Shown here piece after piece: positions 8,427-17,720 of a DNA stretch of 64,000 nt (position 1 is its first letter; each line of letters starts with the position of its first letter). A model generated the notes under the pieces. It was not told where the DNA came from and searched no databases. It was given only the letters and a program-made list of their open reading frames with translations. This stretch comes from Oribacterium sp. oral taxon 102 (GTDB taxonomy: Bacteria > Bacillota > Clostridia > Lachnospirales > Lachnospiraceae): the NCBI RefSeq assembly GCF_013394775.1, contig NZ_JABXYT010000001.1:62001-126000 (forward strand), in the 5' to 3' direction. The position numbers and the translations under genes are program-made.

Positions 8427-10376
8427 ATGGCAGGCAAGACCTTACAGAATATAAATCTGAGAAATATCAGGATCCACGATGCCTCGTGGGATCGTTATAT
8501 CAATCTTGTGGAGGATGTCATTCTTCCCTTTGAATGGAAGCTGATCAATGACCTGGTTCCCGGGGCAGAAAAGAGCTACTGCATGCAGAATTTCCGCATT
8601 GCGGCAGGGCAGGAGACCGGAGCGCATCGCGGTATGGTCTTTCAGGATACCGATGTCGCCAAATGGCTGGAGGCGGTAGGGTATTCCCTCTCAAAAAAAT
8701 CCAATGCGAGGCTGGAAGCAATCGCCGATGAAGCCATCGACTTAATTGCAGCGGCGCAGTGCGAGGACGGATATCTGAATACCTATTATACGATTCGCGG
8801 GGAAGCAAGGTGGAAAGATCTCTTCGAAGGTCATGAGCTGTATACCGCAGGACATATGATCGAGGCGGCCGCAGCCTATTATCAGGCGACCGGCAAGCGA
8901 AAGCTGCTGGATGTCGTATGTCGCTTTGCAGATTACATATGTACCGTCTTCGGTCCGGAGGAGGGAAAGCTCCATGCGTATCCGGGGCATCCGGAGATAG
9001 AGCTGGCATTGATAAAGCTGTACAGACTCACGGGAAATGCGAAATATCTGGATCTTGCAGCGTATTTCATACAGATTCGCGGGGAACAGCCCTGTTACTT
9101 CTCTTCCGAAGAAAATTATCGGAACGGCACGTTTATTTTTCCCGAATTCAAGGATTTCACCTTTGACTATTGTCAGGCAGATCGTCCTCTGATGGAGCAG
9201 GACAAGGCGGAGGGCCATGCCGTACGCGCCGTATACCTCTACAGCGCAATGGCAGACCTCGCCTTCGAACAGGAAGACGAAAAGCTGCTGGAGCATTGCC
9301 GGGCTTTATGGGAAAATATCGTTCAACGTCAGATGTATATCACCGGAAGCATCGGTTCCGCATCCTACGGTGAGCGCTTCACGACGGATTATGATCTCCC
9401 CAACAGCACAAATTACTCTGAATCCTGCGCCACCATCGGTCTGGCGATGTTCTCCAATCGGATGTTTCAGGGAACGCGTGACGGGCAGTATATGGATACG
9501 GTAGAGCAGGCATTATACAACACGCTTCTGGCAGGGATCGCTCTGGACGGACAGCATTATTTCTATGTGAACCCTCTGGAGCTTGTCCCTGAAATCGCAG
9601 AAAACAATCCAACCATGCGTCACATTATGACAGAGCGGCAGCAGTGGTTCGGCGTAGCATGCTGTCCTCCCAATATCACACGGACGCTGGCCTCTATCGG
9701 AAATTACATGATTGCGGCAGAAGGGGATACCTGCTATGTGAATCTGTATCTCGCCTGTGACGTACAGGCACCGCTCCAAAGCGGTACTCTATCCTTCACG
9801 CTGGAGGCCGATTATCCGGCATCCGGAACGATCATGCTATGTATAACGGAGGCAATCGGAGCTTCACAGACACTCGCAGTCCGTATCCCGGCATATTCAA
9901 GGGATTCTTATCGGATCCGTATCAACGGAAAGGACTTCCTCCAGGAGCCGCACAAGGGGTATGCCTATCTCAGCCGCGAATGGCGCGTCGGCGATCAGAT
10001 TCAGCTGGAGCTGTCGGTTTCCTTCCGCTTTGTTTACTGCAATCCCAGAGTCCGCGACAACCTCGGCCGGGTATGCATCATGCGCGGCCCTCAGGTATAT
10101 TGTTTTGAAGAGGCAGACAATGGCAGCTACCTCGCGGCCTGCCGAATAGATACATCCCAGCCGATCAGAGAAGCTCATAGCGACGATCTCCCCGGCGGAA
10201 TCCTATGCGCTATTGTAGAAGGAGATAAGGCCGTATACCGTTCAGACATGGGGGCGCTGTATTCCGGGCAGAAACCGGAGCGGGAGCCTGTCACACTTCG
10301 CGGCGTTCCCTACAGCCGGTGGAATAACAGAGGCAGGGGGGAGATGCAGGTCTGGATGAGAGATAAGTATGGCTGA
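8427..10376 (+). CDS. GH127 beta-L-arabinofuranosidase
   Basis: 649 residues from ATG 8427 (AACGGAGGA upstream), close to the roughly 650-residue length of HypBA1-type enzymes. These remove L-arabinofuranose from beta-L-arabino-oligosaccharides such as those of plant hydroxyproline-rich glycoproteins. The zinc-thiolate site is visible: Glu332 and Cys334 in the motif S-E-S-C-A-T-I-G and the Cys pair 412-413 in A-C-C-P-P-N, with spacing matching Glu338/Cys340/Cys417/Cys418 of Bifidobacterium HypBA1. The N-terminal part is an (alpha/alpha)6 barrel with AQCEDGYLNTYY; the C-terminal part is beta-rich. No signal peptide, so hydrolysis is cytoplasmic after import by the preceding ABC system. Last gene of the operon. 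Confidence 0.93.
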   Translation: MAGKTLQNINLRNIRIHDASWDRYINLVEDVILPFEWKLINDLVPGAEKSYCMQNFRIAAGQETGAHRGMVFQDTDVAKWLEAVGYSLSKKSNARLEAIADEAIDLIAAAQCEDGYLNTYYTIRGEARWKDLFEGHELYTAGHMIEAAAAYYQATGKRKLLDVVCRFADYICTVFGPEEGKLHAYPGHPEIELALIKLYRLTGNAKYLDLAAYFIQIRGEQPCYFSSEENYRNGTFIFPEFKDFTFDYCQADRPLMEQDKAEGHAVRAVYLYSAMADLAFEQEDEKLLEHCRALWENIVQRQMYITGSIGSASYGERFTTDYDLPNSTNYSESCATIGLAMFSNRMFQGTRDGQYMDTVEQALYNTLLAGIALDGQHYFYVNPLELVPEIAENNPTMRHIMTERQQWFGVACCPPNITRTLASIGNYMIAAEGDTCYVNLYLACDVQAPLQSGTLSFTLEADYPASGTIMLCITEAIGASQTLAVRIPAYSRDSYRIRINGKDFLQEPHKGYAYLSREWRVGDQIQLELSVSFRFVYCNPRVRDNLGRVCIMRGPQVYCFEEADNGSYLAACRIDTSQPIREAHSDDLPGGILCAIVEGDKAVYRSDMGALYSGQKPEREPVTLRGVPYSRWNNRGRGEMQVWMRDKYG

Positions 10377-10424
10377 TCCCCCTCTGATATATCCTCCGGC
10401 TTCGAATGCGGCTTGCTATGCCGC

Positions 10425-11981
10425 CTACCCCTCGACGCTCTCCCCCTTTTTCTCCTCCGCAACAGTTTCCTCCGTCGCGGGCGGCTCTGTCCTATGGTAC
10501 CTGCCGTAGGTGCCGAGGATCTCCGCGATCACGCGCTTCTTCTCCTGCGAGAAGGCGTTCTCCTCCAGCCTCCACTGCCAGTTTCCGACGCCCTCGCCCG
10601 GCGCGTTGATCCGCGCCTCGCCGCCCTTGTCCAGATAGTCTGCCGCCGGAACGATCACAGTATCCGCGATGGATGCCATCGCGCGCTTGATCAGCAGCTC
10701 TGGCATGAATTTCCAGTCGTTGCCGGAGCGAGAGGTGTAGCGGTAAATATAATCCCTCTGCCAGTCCGGAAGAGTGTCGAACCAATGGCGGAGCGTATCG
10801 TTGTCATGCGTGCCGGTGTAGCAGATGCAGTTCGGCGTCGTGAAGTTGTGCGGGAGATAGGTATTTCCGGCGCCGCTGTCCCAGGCGAATTGCAGCACCT
10901 TCATTCCCGGAAAGCCGGTTTGCTCCATCAGCTCCACGACCTCTTCCGTGATGACTCCCAGATCCTCTGCAACAATCGGCAGCTTTTCCGTGCCAAAGTG
11001 GGAATACATCGCCTCAAACAGCGCCATTCCCGGACCCTTCACCCATTTCCCGTTCTCCGCAGTTTCCTCCCCGTACGGTATGGCATAGTATGCCTCGAAG
11101 CCGCGAAAATGATCGACCCGCAGCTCGTCGTAGAGCCCGAGGCAGTAGTCCATCCGATCCAGCCACCAGCGGAAGCCGCTCTTCTCGTGCGCCCTCCAGT
11201 CATAGAGCGGATTGCCCCAGAGCTGTCCGGTCGCGGAAAACGCGTCCGGCGGCACGCCCGCGACCGACTTCGGATGACCGAGATTGTCATACTGGAACAG
11301 CTCCCGATGTGCCCAGACATCTGCACTGTCCGGCGCACAGTAGATCGGGATATCGCCTAAGATGCGGATATCTCTCGCTCCCGCATACGCCCGAAGCCTC
11401 TTCCACTGCTCCTGAAATTTCAGCTGCAAAAAGGCGAAGAAGCCGATTTCCTCCTCCTGCGCCTCCATAAACGCTGCCACCGCCCTCTCCTGCCTGTCCC
11501 GCAGCGCTTCCGGCCAGACATCCCAGCTCGCGCCGCCGAGGCTTTCCTTGATCGCCATGAAAACGCAGTAGCTCTGCGTCTCCGCCGGAATGCTCCGGAG
11601 CGCCTCCTTCGGCGTATTCCCTGCCTTCCGCCAGCCCGCATAGGCACGGCGCAGCGCGGCAAACTTCGCCGCATACAGCTTCCCATAATCCACTCTCTCG
11701 CTGTCCTCTCCGAAGTCAAGCGCTGCAAGCTCCTCCGAAGCCAGCAGCCCCTCCGAAACCAGTGTCTCGAGGTCGATGAAGTACGGATTGCCCGCGAATG
11801 CCGAGAATGCCTGATACGGAGAATTTCCGAAGCCCGTCGGTCCCATCGGGAGGATCTGCCAGATCCGATTCCCTGTCTCCGATAAGAAATCTACAAAGTC
11901 AAATGCCGCCTTTCCCAGCGTTCCTACCCCGTACCTGCCCGGAAGAGAAAATACCGGAAGAAGAATTCCTGCCTGTTTCAT
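10425..11981 (-). CDS. malQ: 4-alpha-glucanotransferase (amylomaltase)
   Basis: 518 residues from ATG 11981, preferred over 12002 because AGGAG is 8 nt upstream and the protein starts M-K-Q-A-G-I-L-L-P-V as in the family. GH77 enzyme that disproportionates maltodextrins in the cytoplasm. The catalytic residues are in place: nucleophile Asp in L-R-V-D-H-F-R-G-F, acid/base Glu in IVAEDLGVIT and the third carboxylate in YTGTHDNDT. Ends convergently with the GH127 gene, 48 bp apart. Third gene of a run after glgB and the GlgX-like gene, pointing to glycogen or maltodextrin turnover. Confidence 0.95.
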   Translation of the reverse strand: MKQAGILLPVFSLPGRYGVGTLGKAAFDFVDFLSETGNRIWQILPMGPTGFGNSPYQAFSAFAGNPYFIDLETLVSEGLLASEELAALDFGEDSERVDYGKLYAAKFAALRRAYAGWRKAGNTPKEALRSIPAETQSYCVFMAIKESLGGASWDVWPEALRDRQERAVAAFMEAQEEEIGFFAFLQLKFQEQWKRLRAYAGARDIRILGDIPIYCAPDSADVWAHRELFQYDNLGHPKSVAGVPPDAFSATGQLWGNPLYDWRAHEKSGFRWWLDRMDYCLGLYDELRVDHFRGFEAYYAIPYGEETAENGKWVKGPGMALFEAMYSHFGTEKLPIVAEDLGVITEEVVELMEQTGFPGMKVLQFAWDSGAGNTYLPHNFTTPNCICYTGTHDNDTLRHWFDTLPDWQRDYIYRYTSRSGNDWKFMPELLIKRAMASIADTVIVPAADYLDKGGEARINAPGEGVGNWQWRLEENAFSQEKKRVIAEILGTYGRYHRTEPPATEETVAEEKKGESVEG

Positions 11982-12011
11982 ACTCATTTCTCCTGAATCC
12001 ACATTTTTTCC

Positions 12012-14390
12012 TTATTTGCTTTTCTTTCTCGTCGTTTTCGGTTTCGCAGCTTTTGCTGCCTTTCCGCTGCGGTTACCCGCTGCCGGCTTCGCGGCTTTTA
12101 CTTCCCTTCTGCCGCGGCTCCCCGCTGCCGGCTTCCGCTCCTCCTCCGACAGCTCCGTGAGACGGTAGAAGACCGTGGACATCGCCGGGATATCCAACGC
12201 GACGCTGTATTCCCGCTCGTCCCATTCCCGCTTCTCCGACCTGCGCTCTGTCTTCCGTACGATGCCTGCGCCGCCGTATTTCCTGTCATCGGAGGACAGC
12301 AGCGCCTTCACCCTGCACGGGAACGGAACCCCGATCCGGAACTTCTCATGCGTGATATTGTCAAAGTTGGAAACCACCAGAATCGTCTCGGAGGGATGGT
12401 CGGTCTCCCGCAGGAAGAACAGCAGCGAAAGCTCCGGATAGGAGCAGTTGATCCACTCAAAGCCGTCCGGGTAGTAATCCAGCCGCGACAGTGCGGGACT
12501 CTCGCGATAAAGCACATTCAGATCCCGCACATAGCTCTGGATGCCCTTATGCACCGGATATTCGAGGAGGTTCCACTCCAGCTCCTGTCCCTCGTTCCAC
12601 TCGTCATATTGTCCGAAGTCCTGTCCCATAAACAGCAGCTTCTTGCCCGGATGCCCGTAGAAATACCCGTATGCCGCCCGCAGATTCTGCGCCTTCTCCT
12701 CGAAGGTACTGCCCGGCATCTTTCCCAAAAGGCTCCGCTTTCCGTGGACGACCTCATCATGGGAGAATACCAGCATGAAATCCTCAGAATAGTTATAGAG
12801 CATGGAGAAGGTCAGCTTACTGTAGCTGCCCTTCCGGAAAAACGGGTCTGTCTCCATATAGGAAAGGAAATCGTTCATCCAGCCCATGTTCCACTTCAGG
12901 TCGAAGCCCAGCCCATCCGACTCCACCGAGCCGGTGACATTCGGCCATGCCGTCGACTCCTCCGCGATCAGGAGCGTTCCCGGAAACGCCTTTCGGAACT
13001 GACTGTTCAGGTGCTTCAGGAATTCTACCGCCTCAAGGTTTTCATTGCCGCCGTAAATATTTCTGGATGCTTCCCCGCCCTGCCTGCCATAGTCGAGATA
13101 GAGCATGGAAGCGACCGCGTCCATGCGGATCCCGTCTGCGTGGAAGCGCTCTGCCCAGTAGAACGCATTCGCGATCAGGAAGTTGCTGACCTCGTAGCGC
13201 GCGTAGTGGAAGATCAGCGTGCCCCAGTGCGGATGCGTACCCCGGAGCGGATCCGGATTCTCGTAGAGCGCTGTCCCGTCGAAGTCGGCAAGTCCCCAGC
13301 TGTCCCGCGGGAAATGCGCCGGCACCCAATCGAGGATCACCCCGATCCCGGCACGATGCAGGTAATCTACGAAGTACATGAAGTCCTCCGGAGAGCCGTA
13401 GCGGGAGGTCGGTGCGTAATAGCCGGAGACCTGATAGCCCCAGGACTGATCCAAAGGATGCTCCATCACCGGCATCAGCTCCACATGGGTATAGCCCTCC
13501 TTTTTTACATAATTGCAGAGCTTCTCTGCCAGCTCCCGGTAATTATAGAATTCCGAGCCGTTGACACTGCTGCCGTCCTCATCAACGAAAGCGCTCTTCC
13601 GCGCGAAGGAGCCGAGGTGCAGCTCGTAGACCGACATCGGGTGCTCCTTCTGCCCGCCTGCTGCCTTTTTCTCCTGCCATTCCCCGTCGCCCCAGTCGAA
13701 ATCGTGCCCGGAAACCAGTGCCGCAGTATTCGGCCGAAGCTCAAAGGCATAGCCGTAGGGATCCGTCTTCAGAAACGGCTCCCGCCCCGGACGCCGGAGC
13801 TCAAACTTGTAGAGCGAGCCGACCGGGAGATGCGGGATAAAAAGCTCGAAAATTCCGCTGTCTCCCAGCTTCTCCATCTGATGCCGCCGTCCGTCCCAGA
13901 GATTGAAGTCTCCCACCACGGAGACCCGCATCGCATTCGGTGCCCAAACGGAGAAGTTCACACCCTCTACGCCGTCCCGCACCATCGGCTGCGCCCCCAT
14001 TTTCTCATAGATACGGTAATGAATACCCGCTGCGAACTTCCGGAGATCCTCCCCCGTGTAAATGGAATCGAAGAAGTAAGGATCCTCCGTCTCGACCGTA
14101 CTGTCATTGTCATAGGTGATCTCCAGCGTATACCTCGGCAGCCTCTTTTCCCAGCTCCGCTTCGCCGGGAGAAGCAGCGCGAAGAAGCCGCCCTCGTCCA
14201 TCAGCTCCATCGGATAGCACTTCCCGGAAAGCTTCACTGTGATCGCCTTCGCCGTCGGGAGATAGCACTGCAGCAGCAGTCCCTCCGGCAGGAGATGAGG
14301 CCCCAGTATCCGCTTCGGATGCGTAGACTCGGCATAGCTGAGCTCCTCCACGTCCGCCCAGTTCATCAGCTCATACAAACTCTCATTCAT
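12012..14390 (-). CDS. glgB: 1,4-alpha-glucan branching enzyme with basic Lys/Ala/Pro tail
   Basis: 792 residues. Order: N-terminal CBM48-like modules (residues about 30-220), GH13 barrel (about 240-620) and C-terminal beta domain. Intact catalytic elements: D-W-V-P-A-H-F (region I), D-G-I-R-M-D-A-V (nucleophile Asp), L-L-I-A-E-E-S (acid/base Glu) and F-S-H-D-E-V-V-H-G. It forms alpha-1,6 branches in glycogen. Its ATG overlaps the stop of the GlgX-like gene as ATGA. The last 40 residues (about 753-792) are an unusual Lys/Ala/Pro/Arg-rich repeat-like tail (K-A-A-K-P-A-A-G, K-A-A-K-A-A-K-P-K) resembling histone-H1-like tails, beyond the normal end of the enzyme. Confidence 0.95.
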   Translation of the reverse strand: MNESLYELMNWADVEELSYAESTHPKRILGPHLLPEGLLLQCYLPTAKAITVKLSGKCYPMELMDEGGFFALLLPAKRSWEKRLPRYTLEITYDNDSTVETEDPYFFDSIYTGEDLRKFAAGIHYRIYEKMGAQPMVRDGVEGVNFSVWAPNAMRVSVVGDFNLWDGRRHQMEKLGDSGIFELFIPHLPVGSLYKFELRRPGREPFLKTDPYGYAFELRPNTAALVSGHDFDWGDGEWQEKKAAGGQKEHPMSVYELHLGSFARKSAFVDEDGSSVNGSEFYNYRELAEKLCNYVKKEGYTHVELMPVMEHPLDQSWGYQVSGYYAPTSRYGSPEDFMYFVDYLHRAGIGVILDWVPAHFPRDSWGLADFDGTALYENPDPLRGTHPHWGTLIFHYARYEVSNFLIANAFYWAERFHADGIRMDAVASMLYLDYGRQGGEASRNIYGGNENLEAVEFLKHLNSQFRKAFPGTLLIAEESTAWPNVTGSVESDGLGFDLKWNMGWMNDFLSYMETDPFFRKGSYSKLTFSMLYNYSEDFMLVFSHDEVVHGKRSLLGKMPGSTFEEKAQNLRAAYGYFYGHPGKKLLFMGQDFGQYDEWNEGQELEWNLLEYPVHKGIQSYVRDLNVLYRESPALSRLDYYPDGFEWINCSYPELSLLFFLRETDHPSETILVVSNFDNITHEKFRIGVPFPCRVKALLSSDDRKYGGAGIVRKTERRSEKREWDEREYSVALDIPAMSTVFYRLTELSEEERKPAAGSRGRREVKAAKPAAGNRSGKAAKAAKPKTTRKKSK

Positions 14391-16249
14391 ACCCTACCTC
14401 CTGTATTCCCCTGCTTCCTCCGTCTTGTCCTGCCCTTCCTCTGCACCGGCTCGGAGACTGCCTGAATCACGACGATGCTTCTCGCCCGAACCACACACAC
14501 GCCGTCCGTAATTTCCCGCAGCGCGCCGTCCGAAGAGATCCCCCTCTCCTCCTCCGTGTCAATTACCACGCGCCACCGCGTCTCCGGGAGCGGATGCGGC
14601 AGACGGAAGGAATGATCCTCCCAGTGAAAATTGTAGAGAACCAGAAAGCTCTCGTCCTCTGCATAGCCCCCGGCATACATCACCCCGAGCTCCCGTCGAT
14701 AATGCTCGAGATCCACTCTCCACGCGTTTTCCCCGTGGAAGCTGATATCCGGTATGCCCCGGCTCCGATAGTCCAGTCCCCGGAGCGGCTCTCTCTGATG
14801 AAACACCCGATGCGCCTTACGGAAACGGATCAGTGCCTTCGTAAACTCGAAGAGCTCCCGGTTCTTCTCCAGCAGCCGCCAATTAAGCCAGCTCGTCCCG
14901 TTGTCCTGACAATAGGAATTGTTGTTGCCGTTCTTCGTCCTGCCGAACTCGTCTCCCGCATTGAGGAGCGGCGTGCCCTGCGAGAGGAAGAGCAGCAGCA
15001 GTGCATTACGAAGCATCTTCCGTCGGAGCAGCTTCACGCTCTTCCTCCGGCTCCTCCCCTCCTCCCCGCAGTTCCAGGAGAAGTTGTAGTCGGTTCCGTC
15101 TCGGTTTCCCTCGCCGTTTTTCTCATTATGCTTACGGTCATAGCTCAGGAGATCCCAAAGCGTGAAGCCCTCCTCGTTCGCCATGTACCGGATCGCCGCC
15201 GCGCCCGCTGTACATCCGCGCAGACGTCCCATCAGGGTCGGAAGCATGTTCTCATCCCCCTTCAGCACACGCCGCATCTCATTCTGGAAGCCATCATTGT
15301 ACTCCGCGAGGAAATGGCGGCTCTGCCCGTCCGGCGGACTGTCCCAGCGGTCTGCCCAGAGCTTGAAGCGGCGCAGATACGGATCTCGCGCGAGCTCCGC
15401 ATACGGCGCGCTGCCGATCAGATGAACGCCATCCACATGATACGCCGTCCGCCAGCAGCGCAGTACCGTGTGAATGTAGCTCGGAAGCGTATCCTCTGTG
15501 AAGTACAGATCCACGATCAGCTCGATTCCATTCCGATGCAGGGTCTGTACCAGAGTCCGGAATTCCTCCTGCGGACTGCCGCCCGCGCTGACGTAGGATG
15601 CCTTCGGCGCGATCCGCAGCGCATCCTCCGTGAAGCCCCAGTAATTGATCTGTCCCGTAGGCCGAAGGAGCGCCTGCCGCTCGCCCTCTGCGGGTTCCTC
15701 CGCAAAATGCGGGAGCATGACCTCATTAAACTCATAGGGAGGCAGCAGCTCCAGCGCCGTCACGCCGAGCTCCCGGAGATAGGGCAGCTTCTCGAGGATA
15801 CCGGCGAAGCTCCCCCTCTTTCCCTGTCCGACACCGGAGGAGCGATCCTGTGTGAAGCCTCGGACATGGATGCGGTAAATAATGCTGTCCTCATACGGCG
15901 TTTGCAGCGCCCGATCCCGCTGCCACTCCTCCGTCTCCTCCGGAGGCGAAGCACCGATCGGTGTCCTGAGGAGCCTCGTACCGTCCCGCAGCCTGCCGAA
16001 ATGCCGACGGCCTGTAAATGCGAAGCCGTTCGGATCGGAAAAGGCTCTGCCGTCCGCCTCATAGGCATAGGAAAGTCCCGTAAGCTTCTCCGACACCCGC
16101 AGCGTCCAGACATCCCCGATCCGTTCCTCCGGCGGGAAGCGAAGCTGTCGTATCCGTCTCGCTCCCCTGTAAAGATTCAGGAACAGCTCCTCCGCATCAC
16201 TGACTACCCGAAATATATAGCTGTCTCCCGATTTCTCCAGTCCAAGCAC
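14387..16249 (-). CDS. GlgX/isoamylase-like GH13 protein with all catalytic residues lost
   Basis: 620 residues from a GTG start at 16249 (GGGAG 7 nt upstream). A CBM48-like N-terminus (about 1-110) and a GH13 barrel align with glycogen debranching enzymes through HVRGFTQDRSSGV, NYWGF, GFTLWDLLSYDRKHNEKNGEGNRDG, LLLSQGTPLLNAGDEFGRTK-like and NNNSYCQDN segments. The active site is gone: region II reads H-V-D-G-V-H-L-I-G-S, so the nucleophile Asp is Ile278 and the conserved Arg is His276; region I is D-L-Y-F-T-E-D instead of D-I-V-x-N-H-S; region III A-E-P-W-D became A-D-R-W-D; region IV A-H-D-G-F-T became N-E-E-G-F-T. About 45 residues between regions I and II are missing. The frame is intact and coupled to glgB, so it is probably a maintained non-catalytic glycogen-binding or regulatory protein rather than a decaying gene. 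Confidence 0.9.
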   Translation of the reverse strand: MLGLEKSGDSYIFRVVSDAEELFLNLYRGARRIRQLRFPPEERIGDVWTLRVSEKLTGLSYAYEADGRAFSDPNGFAFTGRRHFGRLRDGTRLLRTPIGASPPEETEEWQRDRALQTPYEDSIIYRIHVRGFTQDRSSGVGQGKRGSFAGILEKLPYLRELGVTALELLPPYEFNEVMLPHFAEEPAEGERQALLRPTGQINYWGFTEDALRIAPKASYVSAGGSPQEEFRTLVQTLHRNGIELIVDLYFTEDTLPSYIHTVLRCWRTAYHVDGVHLIGSAPYAELARDPYLRRFKLWADRWDSPPDGQSRHFLAEYNDGFQNEMRRVLKGDENMLPTLMGRLRGCTAGAAAIRYMANEEGFTLWDLLSYDRKHNEKNGEGNRDGTDYNFSWNCGEEGRSRRKSVKLLRRKMLRNALLLLFLSQGTPLLNAGDEFGRTKNGNNNSYCQDNGTSWLNWRLLEKNRELFEFTKALIRFRKAHRVFHQREPLRGLDYRSRGIPDISFHGENAWRVDLEHYRRELGVMYAGGYAEDESFLVLYNFHWEDHSFRLPHPLPETRWRVVIDTEEERGISSDGALREITDGVCVVRARSIVVIQAVSEPVQRKGRTRRRKQGNTGGRV

Positions 16250-16323
16250 TCTGTCTCTCCCTCATCATATCGTATGTGATATGCTTTGATCTGCTTTATA
16301 GTATAGCATCAAAGAGGAATTTT

Positions 16324-17688
16324 TTAAATACGATGCTCCATCTGTCCCTCTGCCCTCGGGAGCTTCCGGTAGACAGTGAAATACATCGTAAGAAAAGCAG
16401 CGCTGCCGCCGAGCAGGTTCGAAACCGGCTCCGCCGCGAAGACGCCGTTCACGCCCATGAAACACGGAAGCAGCAGTGTCAGCGGCACGACAATGACGAC
16501 CTTCCGGAGCATGGAAAAAAAGATCGCCCGTCTGGACTTTCCGAGAGAGACAAACACCGTCTGTGAACCGGACTGCCCGACCATGAAGATGAAGCTCGCG
16601 AAGTAGATCCGTACCGCCTCAACGCCATGCGTAAGCATCTCTGTGCTATTCGTGAAGATCCCCACGAAAAAGCGAGGGAAGAGCAGCACCGCAAGCCACA
16701 CCAGGAGAGAATAGAGGATGCCGCAGAGGAACTGAAAGGCGATGCCCTGCCGGAGCCGCCGGAAGCTTTTTGCACCGTACTGGTAGGCAAGCACCGGCTG
16801 TGAGCCATGCGTCACTGTCATCAGCGGAAGCTCAATGATGGAGCGGATTGAGTTGATGATTGTAATGATGCCGACGTAGAGATCCCCGCCGAAGCGGCGG
16901 AGCTGCACGTTGCAGACAACCTGCACGAGGCTGTTCGTCGCTTTCATGATGAAGCCGGAGAAGCCCAGTGTCAGGATCTCCCGAAGGAGCCGCCGATCCC
17001 CCCGAATCAGGGTGCACTCCAGCCGGTAATCTGCCCTGCCCGAGAGCAGAAAGCGGAATACCCAGACCGCGGATACCGTCTGGGAAAGCACCGTCGCGAT
17101 TGCCGCGCCCCGCACGCCCCAGCCCATGCCGAAGATCAGAATCGGATCCAGCACGATATTCAGTGCCGCGCCCAGCAGGGTCGTCATCATTCCGAATTTC
17201 GGGAAGCCCTGCGCATTGATAAAGTAGTTCAGTCCCGAGCTGCACATGAAGAAAACTGTCCCGAGAATGTAGATCCGGAGATAGTCCGCCGCATAGGGAT
17301 AGGTCGCGTCCGAAGCGCCGAAGAGGTAGAGAATCGGCTGCACAAAGAGGATGCCGAGCAGCGTAATGAGGATTGAACCCCAGAGAAGAAGCCATGCCGT
17401 CGTCCCCAGCAGCCTGCGCGCCCTCTCCCGGTCTCCCGCGCCTCTCGCGATAGAGAAAAGCGGTGCGCCGCCGACGCCGAACCAATCGGTGAAGGCGGTA
17501 ATCAGGGAAATCACCGGAAAGACGATCCCGACACCGGTCAGCGCCGCCCCCTGCACCCCGGGGATCCGCCCGATATAGACACGGTCTACGACATTGTACA
17601 GGAGCTGGATCAGCTGCGCGATCAGCAAGGGTCCCGACTGCATCAGGATCGCACGCCGAACCGAGCCCTTCGAGAAATCATTTGCCAT
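16324..17688 (-). CDS. MATE family efflux transporter
   Basis: 454 residues from ATG 17688, just after GGGAGAGAAAAAA. The frame is open further upstream but that part is repeat sequence. Twelve hydrophobic segments in two halves; family features include PLLIAQLIQLLYNVVDRVYIGRIPG at the start of TM1, TGVGIVFPV, and ARGAGDRERARR in the loop after TM2. Sodium- or proton-driven export of drugs or metabolites across the cytoplasmic membrane; the substrate is not predictable. Same strand as PHP phosphoesterase upstream and the GlgX-like gene downstream, with no evident functional link to either. Confidence 0.92.
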   Translation of the reverse strand: MANDFSKGSVRRAILMQSGPLLIAQLIQLLYNVVDRVYIGRIPGVQGAALTGVGIVFPVISLITAFTDWFGVGGAPLFSIARGAGDRERARRLLGTTAWLLLWGSILITLLGILFVQPILYLFGASDATYPYAADYLRIYILGTVFFMCSSGLNYFINAQGFPKFGMMTTLLGAALNIVLDPILIFGMGWGVRGAAIATVLSQTVSAVWVFRFLLSGRADYRLECTLIRGDRRLLREILTLGFSGFIMKATNSLVQVVCNVQLRRFGGDLYVGIITIINSIRSIIELPLMTVTHGSQPVLAYQYGAKSFRRLRQGIAFQFLCGILYSLLVWLAVLLFPRFFVGIFTNSTEMLTHGVEAVRIYFASFIFMVGQSGSQTVFVSLGKSRRAIFFSMLRKVVIVVPLTLLLPCFMGVNGVFAAEPVSNLLGGSAAFLTMYFTVYRKLPRAEGQMEHRI

Positions 17689-17720
17689 TTTTTCTCTCCC
17701 TCCTCCTGTTCCTGCCCTGC

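Noticed and set aside
12348..16279. Very long open frames antisense to glgB and the GlgX-like gene (705 and 561 codons)
   Set aside because: They are mirror frames caused by the high third-position GC and Arg/Leu-rich translation; they have no ribosome-binding site or recognisable domain, while the opposite strand carries complete enzymes.
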